A stretch of DNA of 64,000 nt from Burkholderia pyrrocinia (lineage in GTDB: Bacteria > Pseudomonadota > Gammaproteobacteria > Burkholderiales > Burkholderiaceae). The translations under genes were made by a program, and so were the position numbers. The first letter of the stretch is position 1. Each line of letters begins with the position of its first letter. Under the pieces are notes generated by a model, which made no database searches, had not been told where the DNA came from, and saw nothing but the letters and a program-made list of their open reading frames with translations. Shown here in pieces: positions 54,590 through 64,000 of the stretch. The stretch covers positions 2,108,001-2,172,000 of the forward strand of contig NZ_CP094459.1 of assembly GCF_022809715.1 (NCBI RefSeq). The letters are read 5' to 3'.

Positions 54590-55216
54590 TCAGGCGTTTT
54601 CCAGCACGATGCCTTCGATGATGTTCGCGACGTCCTCGCACTTGTCGGTAATCTCTTCGAGCAGCTCGTAGATCGCCTTCAGCTTGATGAGCGTCTTCAC
54701 GTCGTCTTCTTCGCGGAACAGCTTCGACATCGCGGCGCGCAGCACGCGATCGGCCTCCGACTCCCAGCGGTCGATCTCCTCGCACTGCTTGAGGATCTGC
54801 GCCGACTGCTTCATGTCCGACAGCATCCCGACCGCCTGCTGCACGTGCTGCGCCGACTGCGTGACGATGTGCGCGAGCTGGCTCGCCTCGGACGTGACGG
54901 CCTGCACGTCGTACAGCGACACGGCCGTCGCGACGTCTTCCATCAGGTCGAGGATGTCGTCCATCGTCGTGATCAGCTTGTGGATCTCGTCGCGATCGAG
55001 CGGCGTGATGAAAGTCTTGTGCAGCAGATCGATCGCTTCGTGCGTGAGCTTGTCGGCGGCCTTCTCGGCCGTCTGCACGTTTTGCTTGTGAATCTCGGCG
55101 TCGGCGAGATTGTCGATCAGCAGTTCGAGTTCGCGTCCGCCGGCAACGATGTGCTTCGCGTGCGCGTTGAAGAGTTCAAAGAACTTGCCCTCGGTGGGCA
55201 TGAATCGACCGAACAT
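54590..55216 (-). CDS. DUF47 family (PhoU-like) phosphate transport regulator
   Basis: A 208-residue all-helical protein of the DUF47/PhoU-like fold. The metal-binding and family blocks are FFELFNAHAKHIVAGGRELE, ADKLTHEAIDLLHKTFITPL (acidic/His pair) and DRDEIHKLITTMDDILDLME. It lies directly upstream of pit. By analogy with PhoU it would limit phosphate uptake by Pit; evidence for that in this group is limited. Confidence 0.9.
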   Translation of the reverse strand: MFGRFMPTEGKFFELFNAHAKHIVAGGRELELLIDNLADAEIHKQNVQTAEKAADKLTHEAIDLLHKTFITPLDRDEIHKLITTMDDILDLMEDVATAVSLYDVQAVTSEASQLAHIVTQSAQHVQQAVGMLSDMKQSAQILKQCEEIDRWESEADRVLRAAMSKLFREEDDVKTLIKLKAIYELLEEITDKCEDVANIIEGIVLENA

Positions 55217-55354
55217 GGGATTCCTGAGAGATTGTCAAACTACTGTCACGAAAACGGGCGACATTGTACCGTTTTCGGTCGCGCCGCGACGCGCGCATAT
55301 GCGCACGCCGGGATTGGATACAACGCTTGGCGAAATAAGAGTTTACATCCGGCG

Positions 55355-56737
55355 CTACTCGCCGTAGAAGGTCTGCGCCCCGGCAAAGTTGTCGAACTTC
55401 GTGTATTGACCCAGGAACGTGAGTCGAACAGGGCCGATCGGGCCGTTACGCTGCTTGCCGATGATGATTTCGGCCGTGCCCTTGTCCGGGCTGTCCGGGT
55501 TGTAGACTTCGTCGCGATAAATGAACAGGATCACGTCCGCGTCCTGTTCGATTGCGCCCGATTCGCGCAAATCGGACATCACCGGACGCTTGTTCGGGCG
55601 CTGCTCGAGGCCGCGGTTCAGCTGCGACAGCGCGATCACCGGCACGTCGAGTTCCTTCGCGAGGCTCTTCAGCGACCGCGAGATTTCCGAGATTTCGGTC
55701 GCGCGGTTCTCGCCCTGCGACGAACCCGACATCAGCTGCAGGTAGTCGACGATGATCAGGCCGAGCTTGCCGCATTGCCGCGAGAGACGCCGCGCGCGCG
55801 AGCGCAATTCCATCGGGTTCAGGCCACCCGTCTCGTCGATGAAGATTTGCGCCTCGCTCATCTTCTGCACTGCGTGCGTCAGTTTCGGCCAATCCTCGTC
55901 CGTCAGGCGGCCCGTACGCATCCGGTGCTGGTCGAGCCGGCCGATCGAGCCGAGCATACGCATCACGAGCTGGGTACCCGGCATTTCCATCGAGAACACC
56001 GCGACCGGCAGCCCGTACTCGACCGCGACATATTCGCCGATGTTCATCGAAAATGCGGTCTTACCCATCGACGGGCGCCCCGCCACGATGATCAGTTCGC
56101 CGCCGTGCATCCCGGACGTCATCCGGTCGAGGTCGACGAAGCCCGTCGGCGTACCGGTGACGTCGCTCGGGTTCGCGGTGTGGTACAGCGTGTCGATGCG
56201 CTCGACGACCTGCGTGAGCAGCGGGCCGATCTCGAGGAAGCCCTGGTTGCCGCGCGCGCCCTCTTCTGCGATCGAGAACACCTTCGACTCGGCTTCGTCG
56301 AGCAGCTGGCGGACTTCCTTGCCCTGCGGATTGAACGCGTCGGCCGAGATTTCGTCGGCGACCGACACGAGCCGGCGCAGCACCGCACGGTCGCGCACGA
56401 TTTCCGCATAGCGGCGGATGTTCGCCGCGCTCGGCGTGTTCTGCGCGAGGGCGTTCAGGTATGCGAGCCCGCCGACGTCGTCGGCCTTGCCGGACGTGGT
56501 CAGCGCTTCGTACACGGTCACGACGTCGGCCGGGCGCGTCGACGCGATCAGCCGGCCGATGTGCTCGTAGATGATCCGGTGGTCGTAGCGATAGAAATCG
56601 CCCTGCGACAGGAAATCGGCAATCCGGTCCCAGGCCGCGTTGTCGAGCAACAGGCCGCCGAGCACCGACTGTTCGGCTTCGACCGAATGCGGCGGGACTT
56701 TCAGCGATTCGATTTGAGGATCTTGCGGCGCGTTCAT
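55355..56737 (-). CDS. dnaB: replicative DNA helicase DnaB
   Basis: A 460-residue hexameric 5'-3' helicase that opens the replication fork. N-terminal DnaG-interacting domain (PPHSVEAEQSVLGGLLLDN) followed by a RecA-like ATPase with Walker A GRPSMGKTAFSMN near residue 210 and Walker B LIIVDYLQLMSG; the motif H4/arginine-finger region (SQLNRGLEQRPNKRPVMSDL) is complete. No intein is inserted. It is downstream of rplI with a strong terminator in between, so it has its own promoter, which I could not place. Confidence 0.97.
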   Translation of the reverse strand: MNAPQDPQIESLKVPPHSVEAEQSVLGGLLLDNAAWDRIADFLSQGDFYRYDHRIIYEHIGRLIASTRPADVVTVYEALTTSGKADDVGGLAYLNALAQNTPSAANIRRYAEIVRDRAVLRRLVSVADEISADAFNPQGKEVRQLLDEAESKVFSIAEEGARGNQGFLEIGPLLTQVVERIDTLYHTANPSDVTGTPTGFVDLDRMTSGMHGGELIIVAGRPSMGKTAFSMNIGEYVAVEYGLPVAVFSMEMPGTQLVMRMLGSIGRLDQHRMRTGRLTDEDWPKLTHAVQKMSEAQIFIDETGGLNPMELRSRARRLSRQCGKLGLIIVDYLQLMSGSSQGENRATEISEISRSLKSLAKELDVPVIALSQLNRGLEQRPNKRPVMSDLRESGAIEQDADVILFIYRDEVYNPDSPDKGTAEIIIGKQRNGPIGPVRLTFLGQYTKFDNFAGAQTFYGE

Positions 56738-56799
56738 GGGTTGGGATTATCGCGAATTACACAGGACGACGCCATACCGGCCGCCAGTGATGCGGCAAT

Positions 56800-56835
56800 A
56801 AAAAAGGCAGGCCCCGGTTGCCCGGGCGCCTGCCC
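56800..56835 (-). terminator. intrinsic terminator of the rpsF-priB-rpsR-rplI operon
   Basis: On the minus strand GGCAGGCGCCCGGG, loop, then CCGGGGCCTGCC followed by TTTTTT. It lies about 40 bases after the rplI stop and before dnaB. Confidence 0.88.
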
Positions 56836-56876
56836 TTGTCCGGACAGCGGAGGCCGCCCGGAAAGCTTGCGTACGC

Positions 56877-57329
56877 TTACGCGTGGTCGCCGATCACGTT
56901 GACCGTGACGTCGACGACGACGTCCGTGTGCAGTGCGACCTGGACGTTGTGCTCGCCGATCATCTTCAGCGGGCCTTCCGGCATGCGAACTTGCAGCTTC
57001 TCGACTTCGAAACCTGCCTTCTTCAGCAGTTCCGCGACGTCGCCGTTCGTGACCGAGCCGAACAGACGGCCGTCAACGCCCGACTTCTGCGTGATTTCGA
57101 ACGCCTGGCCGTTCAGCTTCTCGCCGACTGCCTGCGACGCTGCCAGCTTTTCAGCGGCGATCTTTTCGAGTTCAGCGCGGCGCACTTCGAATTCGGCGAT
57201 CGCTTCCTTCGTTGCACGGCGAGCCTTGCGGTTCGGGATCAGGAAGTTGCGAGCGTAACCGTCCTTGACCTTGACGATGTCGCCGAGGTTACCCAGATTG
57301 GCGACTTTTTCCAACAGAATGATTTGCAT
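56877..57329 (-). CDS. rplI: 50S ribosomal protein L9
   Basis: A 150-residue protein with the L9 start [20 protein letters not shown], a long connecting helix and C-terminal domain ending in a Val-rich strand. Last gene of the rpsF-priB-rpsR-rplI operon. Confidence 0.98.
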   Translation of the reverse strand: MQIILLEKVANLGNLGDIVKVKDGYARNFLIPNRKARRATKEAIAEFEVRRAELEKIAAEKLAASQAVGEKLNGQAFEITQKSGVDGRLFGSVTNGDVAELLKKAGFEVEKLQVRMPEGPLKMIGEHNVQVALHTDVVVDVTVNVIGDHA

Positions 57330-57356
57330 TCGAATTCTCCTTATGGCGTCGCCGAG

Positions 57357-57632
57357 TTACGCCTTGTGCTGATCGGTGTACGGCAGCAGCGCGAGGAAAC
57401 GCGCACGCTTGATTGCCGTGTCGAGCTGACGCTGATAGTGCGACTTCGTACCCGTCAGGCGAGCCGGCGTGATCTTGCCGTTTTCACCGATGAAGTCCTT
57501 CAGCGTTTCCGTGTCCTTGTAGTCGATCTGATCGACGCCGGCGGCCGTGAAACGGCAGAACTTCTTGCGCTTGAAGAGCGGGTTTTGTTGCTGACGACGC
57601 TTGTCGAATTTTTTACCAGTCGGGCGGGCCAT
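57357..57632 (-). CDS. rpsR: 30S ribosomal protein S18
   Basis: A 91-residue protein with [18 protein letters not shown] and the basic end [20 protein letters not shown], the S18 pattern. S18 pairs with S6 in the platform of the small subunit. The start is the ATG at 57632 (MARPTGKKF); it is 4 bases from priB. Confidence 0.98.
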   Translation of the reverse strand: MARPTGKKFDKRRQQQNPLFKRKKFCRFTAAGVDQIDYKDTETLKDFIGENGKITPARLTGTKSHYQRQLDTAIKRARFLALLPYTDQHKA

Positions 57633-57636
57633 GATT

Positions 57637-57936
57637 TCAGTCCTTTCCAATGTCCTGCAATGCAGTGATGTGAAACACCAAGGTTCTCGCGTTGCGGCTT
57701 TTCTTTGCCAGGAAGCCCGTGAACAGCGTCTCGACGCCCATTTCACGGCTTTCCAGCCTGCCGCTCGCCTCACCGGCCGCCACCGCCTCGATCGTCATTT
57801 CGACCTGACGGGGAATGCCTGCTTCGACGACTTCCGTGCGGTGATGCAATGTGGCGCTTGCGATCGGAACACCTGCCGGCGTATATCGCACCGGTGCGCG
57901 TTCGACGACGCTCGCCGTCAATTGCAACCTGTTCAC
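57637..57936 (-). CDS. priB: primosomal replication protein PriB
   Basis: A 99-residue single-OB-fold protein that binds single-stranded DNA and helps PriA restart stalled forks. It starts [20 protein letters not shown] and shows the strand-rich SSB-like fold. Its place between rpsF and rpsR is the standard position for priB in beta- and gammaproteobacteria. Confidence 0.93.
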   Translation of the reverse strand: MNRLQLTASVVERAPVRYTPAGVPIASATLHHRTEVVEAGIPRQVEMTIEAVAAGEASGRLESREMGVETLFTGFLAKKSRNARTLVFHITALQDIGKD

Positions 57937-57976
57937 GTGAGTGGCGCGCTCCTTGATGGCTTAATGAATGACGAAC

Positions 57977-58351
57977 TTAAGCCTGCGCTTCGGTCGGCTG
58001 AGCTGCAGCCGCCTTCTTGGCTTCTTCGCGCTGAACTTCCTTCATCATCGGCGACGGGCCGGTTTCGGCCTTCTTCATCTTGACGATGAGGTGGCGCAGC
58101 ACGGCGTCGTTGAACTTGAACGCGTGTTCGAGTTCGTCGAGCGTCGTCTGGTCGCACTCGATGTTCATGCAGACGTAGTGAGCCTTCGCGAGTTTCTCGA
58201 TCATGTAGGCCAGTTGGCGACGGCCCCAGTCTTCGACACGGTGGATCTGACCGCCGTGCGACGTGATCGTGGACTTGTAACGCTCGATCATCGCGGGCAC
58301 TTGCTCGCTTTGATCGGGGTGCACGATGAATACGATTTCGTAATGACGCAT
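57977..58351 (-). CDS. rpsF: 30S ribosomal protein S6
   Basis: A 124-residue protein starting [20 protein letters not shown], with [17 protein letters not shown] and an Ala/Glu-rich C-terminal tail after the core. First gene of the operon; the ATG at 58351 follows AGGAG. Confidence 0.98.
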
Positions 58352-58374
58352 TACACACTCCTTGTGGATTAAAG

Positions 58375-58400
58375 CCACCCGGGCGTCTGAACCGGTGTGG
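58375..58400 (-). promoter_or_regulatory. candidate S6:S18-binding leader stem of rpsF mRNA
   Basis: In the 5' leader, CCAC, a bulged A and CCGG pair with CCGG and GTGG around a nine-base loop. Many bacteria have an rpsF leader hairpin bound by the S6:S18 complex to repress the operon. The fit here is by position and hairpin shape only. Confidence 0.4.
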
Positions 58401-58417
58401 CAAGTGAGAAGCCGAAG

Positions 58418-58446
58418 ATTCTAACCCGGATACGGGGCGCATGCAA
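58418..58446 (-). promoter_or_regulatory. promoter of the rpsF-priB-rpsR-rplI operon
   Basis: On the minus strand TTGCAT (58441-58446), exactly 17 bases, TAGAAT (58418-58423). A leader of about 60 bases results. A good sigma-70 match. Confidence 0.8.
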
Positions 58447-58584
58447 GGCCAATCAACGATTCGCGGCCGGATTCGGCCGTGTTTTCAAAGACTTGAAGGG
58501 CCGGGCCTGCGTAATCGGCCACCCGTCGCCCTTTTGCGATCGGGGTCGGGACACAAGCGCACCGGGCCGCGGCCCGGCGCACCG

Positions 58585-59478
58585 TCACTCGCTATGCGTG
58601 CCGGCGAGTCGCGCGTCGAGCGCCGTCCTGAACGCCGCGAGGGCCGACGGCTCCGCGTCGGTCACGGCCCACCACGTCATCCCGGCCGCGTCCCAGCGGT
58701 CGAGCGCATAGCCCTGCGACACGGTCGCGTACGGGGCCGCCGGCCCAACGCCTGCCGGCCGCACGTAGACGTCGATCACGTGCTGCCGGTAACGATAGAC
58801 GAGCACCGCGACGCGGCGCCGCCCGACGTAGTCGAGCCGGCCGCCGACCAGTGCGAAGCCGCTCGCCGCGAGATCCTCGACCGGCGGCGCATAGTCGAGC
58901 CGGCCGTTGAACCATGGCTTGACCGTATGCCGGTCGGTCGAGATCACGTCGATGGCGCGCGCCGACAGGTCGGCCCGCACGTGGCTCGCGACGAGTTCGT
59001 CGACCGTGCGGTCGGTGTCGGCGTGGCGCGCGGACAGCGCCATCCCGGCCGCCGCGGCAAGCGCGACCATCAGCGCCACGCCCCAGCCGAGCCCGGGTAG
59101 CGCGGCGACACGCGGCCCCGGGCCCGTCGGCGCCGGGCGTGCCGATACGCCGCCGCCCAGCCAGCTGAACCAGCGACGGCCGCGCGGGCGCGGCTGCGAT
59201 CGCGGCGCGGGTTCAGGCTCGGGTTCCGCCCGGGATTGCCCGCGGGTCCGCCCGTCCCCGGCTGCCGGCAGGCTCGCAAGGATGCTCGCCCGCAGCGCCT
59301 CCGGCGCGCGGTGATAGTCGGCCTGCCGCACGGCCTGCACCAGCGTGACGATCCGCGCGCGATCGCGGCGGCACGCGTCGCACCCGTCGACATGCTGCTG
59401 GACGCGCAACGCATCGGGCGCCGACAGCTCGCGGTCGACGTCCGCGTCCAGCAATGCTCGCGCTTCGTTACAGTCCAT
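58585..59478 (-). CDS. anti-sigma factor with zinc-finger (ZAS) domain
   Basis: A 297-residue transmembrane anti-sigma factor. The N-terminal zinc motif is in MDCNEARALLDADVDRELS and HVDGCDACRRDRAR (the H-x3-C-x2-C pattern), which should hold the adjacent ECF sigma inactive in the cytoplasm. A Pro/Arg-rich linker leads to one membrane helix (WGVALMVALAAAAGMALSA, about residues 140-160), and the remainder is periplasmic. The gene overlaps the end of the sigma gene by 11 bases, so both are made from the same message. The inducing signal is unknown. Confidence 0.9.
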   Translation of the reverse strand: MDCNEARALLDADVDRELSAPDALRVQQHVDGCDACRRDRARIVTLVQAVRQADYHRAPEALRASILASLPAAGDGRTRGQSRAEPEPEPAPRSQPRPRGRRWFSWLGGGVSARPAPTGPGPRVAALPGLGWGVALMVALAAAAGMALSARHADTDRTVDELVASHVRADLSARAIDVISTDRHTVKPWFNGRLDYAPPVEDLAASGFALVGGRLDYVGRRRVAVLVYRYRQHVIDVYVRPAGVGPAAPYATVSQGYALDRWDAAGMTWWAVTDAEPSALAAFRTALDARLAGTHSE

Positions 59479-60109
59479 CGATAGCCTCCGATGCGGTTCC
59501 GCCTGCCGGCGTACGGCCCGGCCTGCCTTTGGCCGCCGGCGCGGGCTCGCCGCCCAGCAGCACGGCGAGCCTGCGACGGCCGCGCGCGAGCCGCGACATC
59601 ACCGTGCCGACCGGCACGTCCGCGATCGCCGCGATCTCGCGGTAGCTCAGGTCCTCCATCTCGCGCAGCACGAGCACCTCGCGGTATTCGGGCGGCAGCT
59701 TCGCGAGCGCTGCATTCACGAGCCGCACGTTCTCGCCGCGCAGCAACTGCGCGAGCGGATCCTCGGTCGCCGGTTGCCAGTCGTCGGGAACGTCGGTGTC
59801 GTCGAGCGTGTCGGGCAGCGCGACCTCGTGCGCGTGCGTACGGCGGCGCCACTCGGTGTACCAGGTGTGGCGCACGATCGTCAGCAGCCACGGCCGCGCG
59901 TTGTCGCCGCGACACGAATCGATGAAGCGCAGCGCGCGCATGCACGCGTCCTGGACGACGTCGTCCGCATCGCCGGCGTTGCCGCTCAGCCAGCGCGCGA
60001 GGTTGTACGCGGCGTCGAGATGCGGCAGCACGAGCGTACGAAACCGCTCGCCGCGCGCTACCGCGTCGTCCGCCGCCTGCTCATCGACCGCCTGTCCGGC
60101 TTGCCCCAC
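59468..60109 (-). CDS. ECF-type RNA polymerase sigma factor
   Basis: A 213-residue extracytoplasmic-function sigma factor with only regions 2 and 4. Region 2: AAYNLARWLSGNAGDADDVV and QDACMRALRFI; region 4: LPPEYREVLVLREMEDLSYR and VPVGTVMSRLARGRRRL. I prefer the GTG at 60109, since AGGGAGG lies four bases upstream; the frame stays open to a TTG at 60229. A GGAATAAA box at 60215-60222, a known ECF-type -35 shape, lies upstream and may be an autoregulated promoter. It pairs with the anti-sigma gene downstream. Confidence 0.9.
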   Translation of the reverse strand: MGQAGQAVDEQAADDAVARGERFRTLVLPHLDAAYNLARWLSGNAGDADDVVQDACMRALRFIDSCRGDNARPWLLTIVRHTWYTEWRRRTHAHEVALPDTLDDTDVPDDWQPATEDPLAQLLRGENVRLVNAALAKLPPEYREVLVLREMEDLSYREIAAIADVPVGTVMSRLARGRRRLAVLLGGEPAPAAKGRPGRTPAGGTASEAIDGL

Positions 60110-60286
60110 ATGGCCTCCCTGGTCCCGGCGGCCGAAACCGCGCCCGTTCCGCGCATGGCGCCCGGACAGACCGGCAACGTGCGCGCTCGATGACCTTACC
60201 GTCGTTGCGTCGAGTTTATTCCCGCGCAACGCACGTGAAGCGTAAAAAATCCATGGTCAGCCGTGTGGCCGTGCCGCCCGCCGCCG

Positions 60287-61198
60287 TTACGGCGTGGTGC
60301 TCCAGTAGCCGGGGCGCGCGTATGCGGCGCGCAGGTAGTCGATGAAATAGCGCACGCGTGCCGGCACGTAGCGCTGTTGCGGGTAGACGGCGAGGATGTC
60401 GTAGTCGGGCAGCGCATACTCGTCGAGCACGGTCTCGAGCTCGCCCGTTTCGAGCTGCGCGGCGATTTCCCACGTCGAACGCCAGCCGAGCCCGAGGCCT
60501 TCGGCCACCCAGCGGTGCAGCAGCTCGCCGTCGTTGCAGTCGAGATTGCCCGCGACGCGCATCGTCGCGATCTTGCCGTGGCGCTGGAAATACCAGCCGC
60601 GGTTCTGCCCGCCCTGCAGGTTGAACGCGAGGCAGTTGTGCTTCAGCAGGTCGTCGAGCGACTTCGGCCGGCCGTGCCGGCGGAAATAGTCGGGCGTGCC
60701 GCACACGACACGCCGGTTCGACGCGAGCTTCACCGCGACGAAGTTCGGATCGACGGCACCCCCGATCCGGATCGACAGGTCATAGCCTTCGCGCACGAGA
60801 TCGACGACCCGGTCGGTCAGGTTGAACGACAGCTGCATCTCGGGTTTGTCGGCCAGGAAGCCCGGCGCGTGCGGCGCGACGTGCTTGCGCCCGAACGCGG
60901 CCGGCGCGGACACGATCAGGTGCCCGCTGACCGCGCGCCGCCCGGCGGCCAGCTCGTTCTCGGCCTGGTCCCATTCGGACAGCAGCCCGCGGCAGCGCTC
61001 GAGGAACGCCGCGCCCTCCTCGCTGACCACCAGCCGCCGCGTCGAGCGATACATCAGCTTCACGCCGAGGCGCTTCTCGAGCGCGTCGATGCGCCGCCCG
61101 AGCACCACCGGCGACACGCCCTCCTCGAGTGCCGCCGCCGCGAGGCTGCCGGCATCGGCAACCCGCACGAACGTCTCGATCTGCTTGAAGCGATCCAT
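60287..61198 (-). CDS. LysR family transcriptional regulator
   Basis: A 303-residue LysR-type regulator: N-terminal HTH (MDRFKQIETFVRVADAGSLA, then AAALEEGVSPVVLGRRIDAL) and the periplasmic-binding-like effector domain. It is divergent from gcl-hyi, the usual position for a LysR regulator of the neighbouring genes, so it probably answers a C2 metabolite such as glyoxylate. Residues RRLVVSEEGAAFLERCRGLL follow the family. Start at 61198 by homology; the upstream part of the open frame is low-complexity. Confidence 0.88.
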   Translation of the reverse strand: MDRFKQIETFVRVADAGSLAAAALEEGVSPVVLGRRIDALEKRLGVKLMYRSTRRLVVSEEGAAFLERCRGLLSEWDQAENELAAGRRAVSGHLIVSAPAAFGRKHVAPHAPGFLADKPEMQLSFNLTDRVVDLVREGYDLSIRIGGAVDPNFVAVKLASNRRVVCGTPDYFRRHGRPKSLDDLLKHNCLAFNLQGGQNRGWYFQRHGKIATMRVAGNLDCNDGELLHRWVAEGLGLGWRSTWEIAAQLETGELETVLDEYALPDYDILAVYPQQRYVPARVRYFIDYLRAAYARPGYWSTTP

Positions 61199-61370
61199 CT
61201 GCCGTCTCCGTCTTCGTTCCGACACCGGCGGGAAACCCCGCCCGGCCGTCATTCCATACTTTTAGTTTCGAAATAAGCGACTCCGGCTGATCTTATCAAA
61301 CCTTTCCTGCATCCCTAAAGTGTCCCCAACAGACCGATTCGCACGATCCGCCACATTCAAGGAGACATTC
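61199..61370. promoter_or_regulatory. divergent LysR / gcl control region
   Basis: It contains the palindrome TTTCGAAA (61266-61273) flanked by T/A positions, a possible LysR box of the T-N11-A type. A good AAGGAGA ribosome-binding site precedes gcl. No clear -35/-10 pair is visible to me. Confidence 0.35.
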
Positions 61371-63146
<1,776 letters not shown>

Positions 63147-63189
63147 TCCGCAGGACATTTTTGACTGACCGACCGAAGAGGCTTAGCTC

Positions 63190-63999
63190 ATGCCGAAGTT
63201 TGCTGCAAACCTGACCATGCTGTTCAACGAAGTGCCGTTCCTCGACCGCTTCAAGGCGGCCGCGGACGCGGGCTTCGACGCCGTCGAGTTCCTGCTCCCG
63301 TATCCGTACGCGAAAGAGGAACTCGCCGAGCGGCTCGAGACGCACCGCCTGCGCCTCGTGCTGCACAACCTGCCCGCCGGCAACTGGGACCAGGGCGAGC
63401 GCGGCATCGCGTGCCTGCCCGATCGCGTCGGCGAGTTCCAGGAAGGCGTCGGCCGTGCGATCGAATACGCGAAGGCACTGAAGGTGCCGCAACTGAACTG
63501 CCTCGTCGGTATCCCGTCGGCCAGCACCGCGCGCGACAAGACCTTCGTCACGATCGTCGACAACCTGCGCTTTGCGGCCGATGCGCTGAAGCGCGAAGGC
63601 ATCCGCCTGCTCGTCGAGCCGTGCAACAGCTTCGACATCCCGGGCTTCGCGCTGAACCGCTCGTCCGAAGGGCTCGACGTGATCCGCGCGGTCGGCTCGG
63701 ACAACCTGCTCCTGCAGTACGACATCTATCACATGCAGCGCATGGAAGGCGAACTGGCCGCGACGATCGAACGCAACCTCGCATCGATCGGCCACGTCCA
63801 GCTCGCGGACAACCCGGGCCGCAACGAGCCGGGCACGGGCGAGATCAACTACGCGTTCCTGTTCGCGCTGCTCGACCGGCTCGGCTACGACGGCTACGTC
63901 GGCTGCGAATACAAGCCTCGCACCACCACGACGGAAGGCCTCGGCTGGCTGCACAGCATCGCCGGCTGCGCGCCGGGCTCGGCGCGCCGCGCCGCCTGA
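63190..63999 (+). CDS. hyi: hydroxypyruvate isomerase
   Basis: A 269-residue TIM-barrel enzyme that interconverts hydroxypyruvate and tartronate semialdehyde, the product of Gcl. The family blocks are NLTMLFNEVPFLDRFKAA, HNLPAGNWDQGERGIACLP and VEPCNSFDIPGFALN, with the metal ligands in QYDIYHMQRMEG and VGCEYKP. The stop is at the last bases of the window, so the gene is complete. A tartronate-semialdehyde reductase gene (glxR) would be expected next, beyond the window. Confidence 0.93.
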   Translation: MPKFAANLTMLFNEVPFLDRFKAAADAGFDAVEFLLPYPYAKEELAERLETHRLRLVLHNLPAGNWDQGERGIACLPDRVGEFQEGVGRAIEYAKALKVPQLNCLVGIPSASTARDKTFVTIVDNLRFAADALKREGIRLLVEPCNSFDIPGFALNRSSEGLDVIRAVGSDNLLLQYDIYHMQRMEGELAATIERNLASIGHVQLADNPGRNEPGTGEINYAFLFALLDRLGYDGYVGCEYKPRTTTTEGLGWLHSIAGCAPGSARRAA

Positions 64000-64000
64000 G

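Overview
The window reads as a core-chromosome segment of a Burkholderia cepacia complex-type betaproteobacterium. This rests on the high-GC coding bias, the gene order surE-pcm-nlpD-rpoS, the unlinked arn (aminoarabinose) cluster with arnA split into two genes, priB lying between rpsF and rpsR, and protein wording I recognise from Burkholderia; the species is an inference. Genes are tightly packed on both strands. I see no insertion sequence, prophage, CRISPR array, tRNA or rRNA. The one RNA gene I can name is the 4.5S/SRP RNA (ffs); there is also one unnamed small-RNA candidate.

Layout. 1-5.8 kb: start of rlmD, an EEP-family phosphohydrolase, then a leftward stationary-phase operon (surE, pcm, nlpD, rpoS, a 3'-5' exonuclease). 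5.9-10.8 kb: class III CoA-transferase, then recR, ybaB, dnaX and ffs. 11.1-16.5 kb: trxA, rho, a MerR regulator with an MFS pump, mtfA and rpmE2. 16.6-19.7 kb: a GT39-like membrane glycosyltransferase and a MATE transporter broken by a frameshift in a CG repeat. 19.75-28.3 kb: a complete acetoin catabolism locus (acoX-SDR-acoA-acoB-acoC-lipA, leftward, with a consensus sigma-54 promoter) opposite its activator acoR. 28.3-30.6 kb: a MerR/carboxymuconolactone-decarboxylase pair, a secreted helix-hairpin-helix protein and a YidB-family protein. 30.7-36.9 kb: clpB with a heat-shock promoter, nsrR facing a truncated globin, and moeA-moaD-moaE. 37.2-41.3 kb: alaA-hom-thrC. 41.6-49.4 kb: a small Mth938-like protein, then arnT, an SMR flippase subunit, arnB, arnC, the two arnA halves and arnD, which together build and attach 4-amino-4-deoxy-L-arabinose to lipid A. 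49.5-53.4 kb: bcp, a candidate small RNA, a PIN-PhoH ATPase and an NlpC/P60 lipoprotein. 53.6-58.4 kb: pit with its DUF47 partner, dnaB, and rpsF-priB-rpsR-rplI. 58.6-64 kb: an ECF sigma/anti-sigma pair, a LysR regulator and gcl-hyi for glyoxylate use.

Most of the window is ordinary core genome. I did not find a clearly new multi-gene system. The most useful observations are regulatory or allelic: the MATE frameshift at a dinucleotide tract, the sigma-54 promoter plus paired GTCTC/GAGAC dyads of the aco locus with its private lipoyl synthase, a MerR promoter that yields an almost leaderless message, a promoter-to-terminator small transcript between bcp and phoH, a perfect 9-bp-arm palindrome upstream of ffs, and a possible S6:S18 leader element before rpsF.
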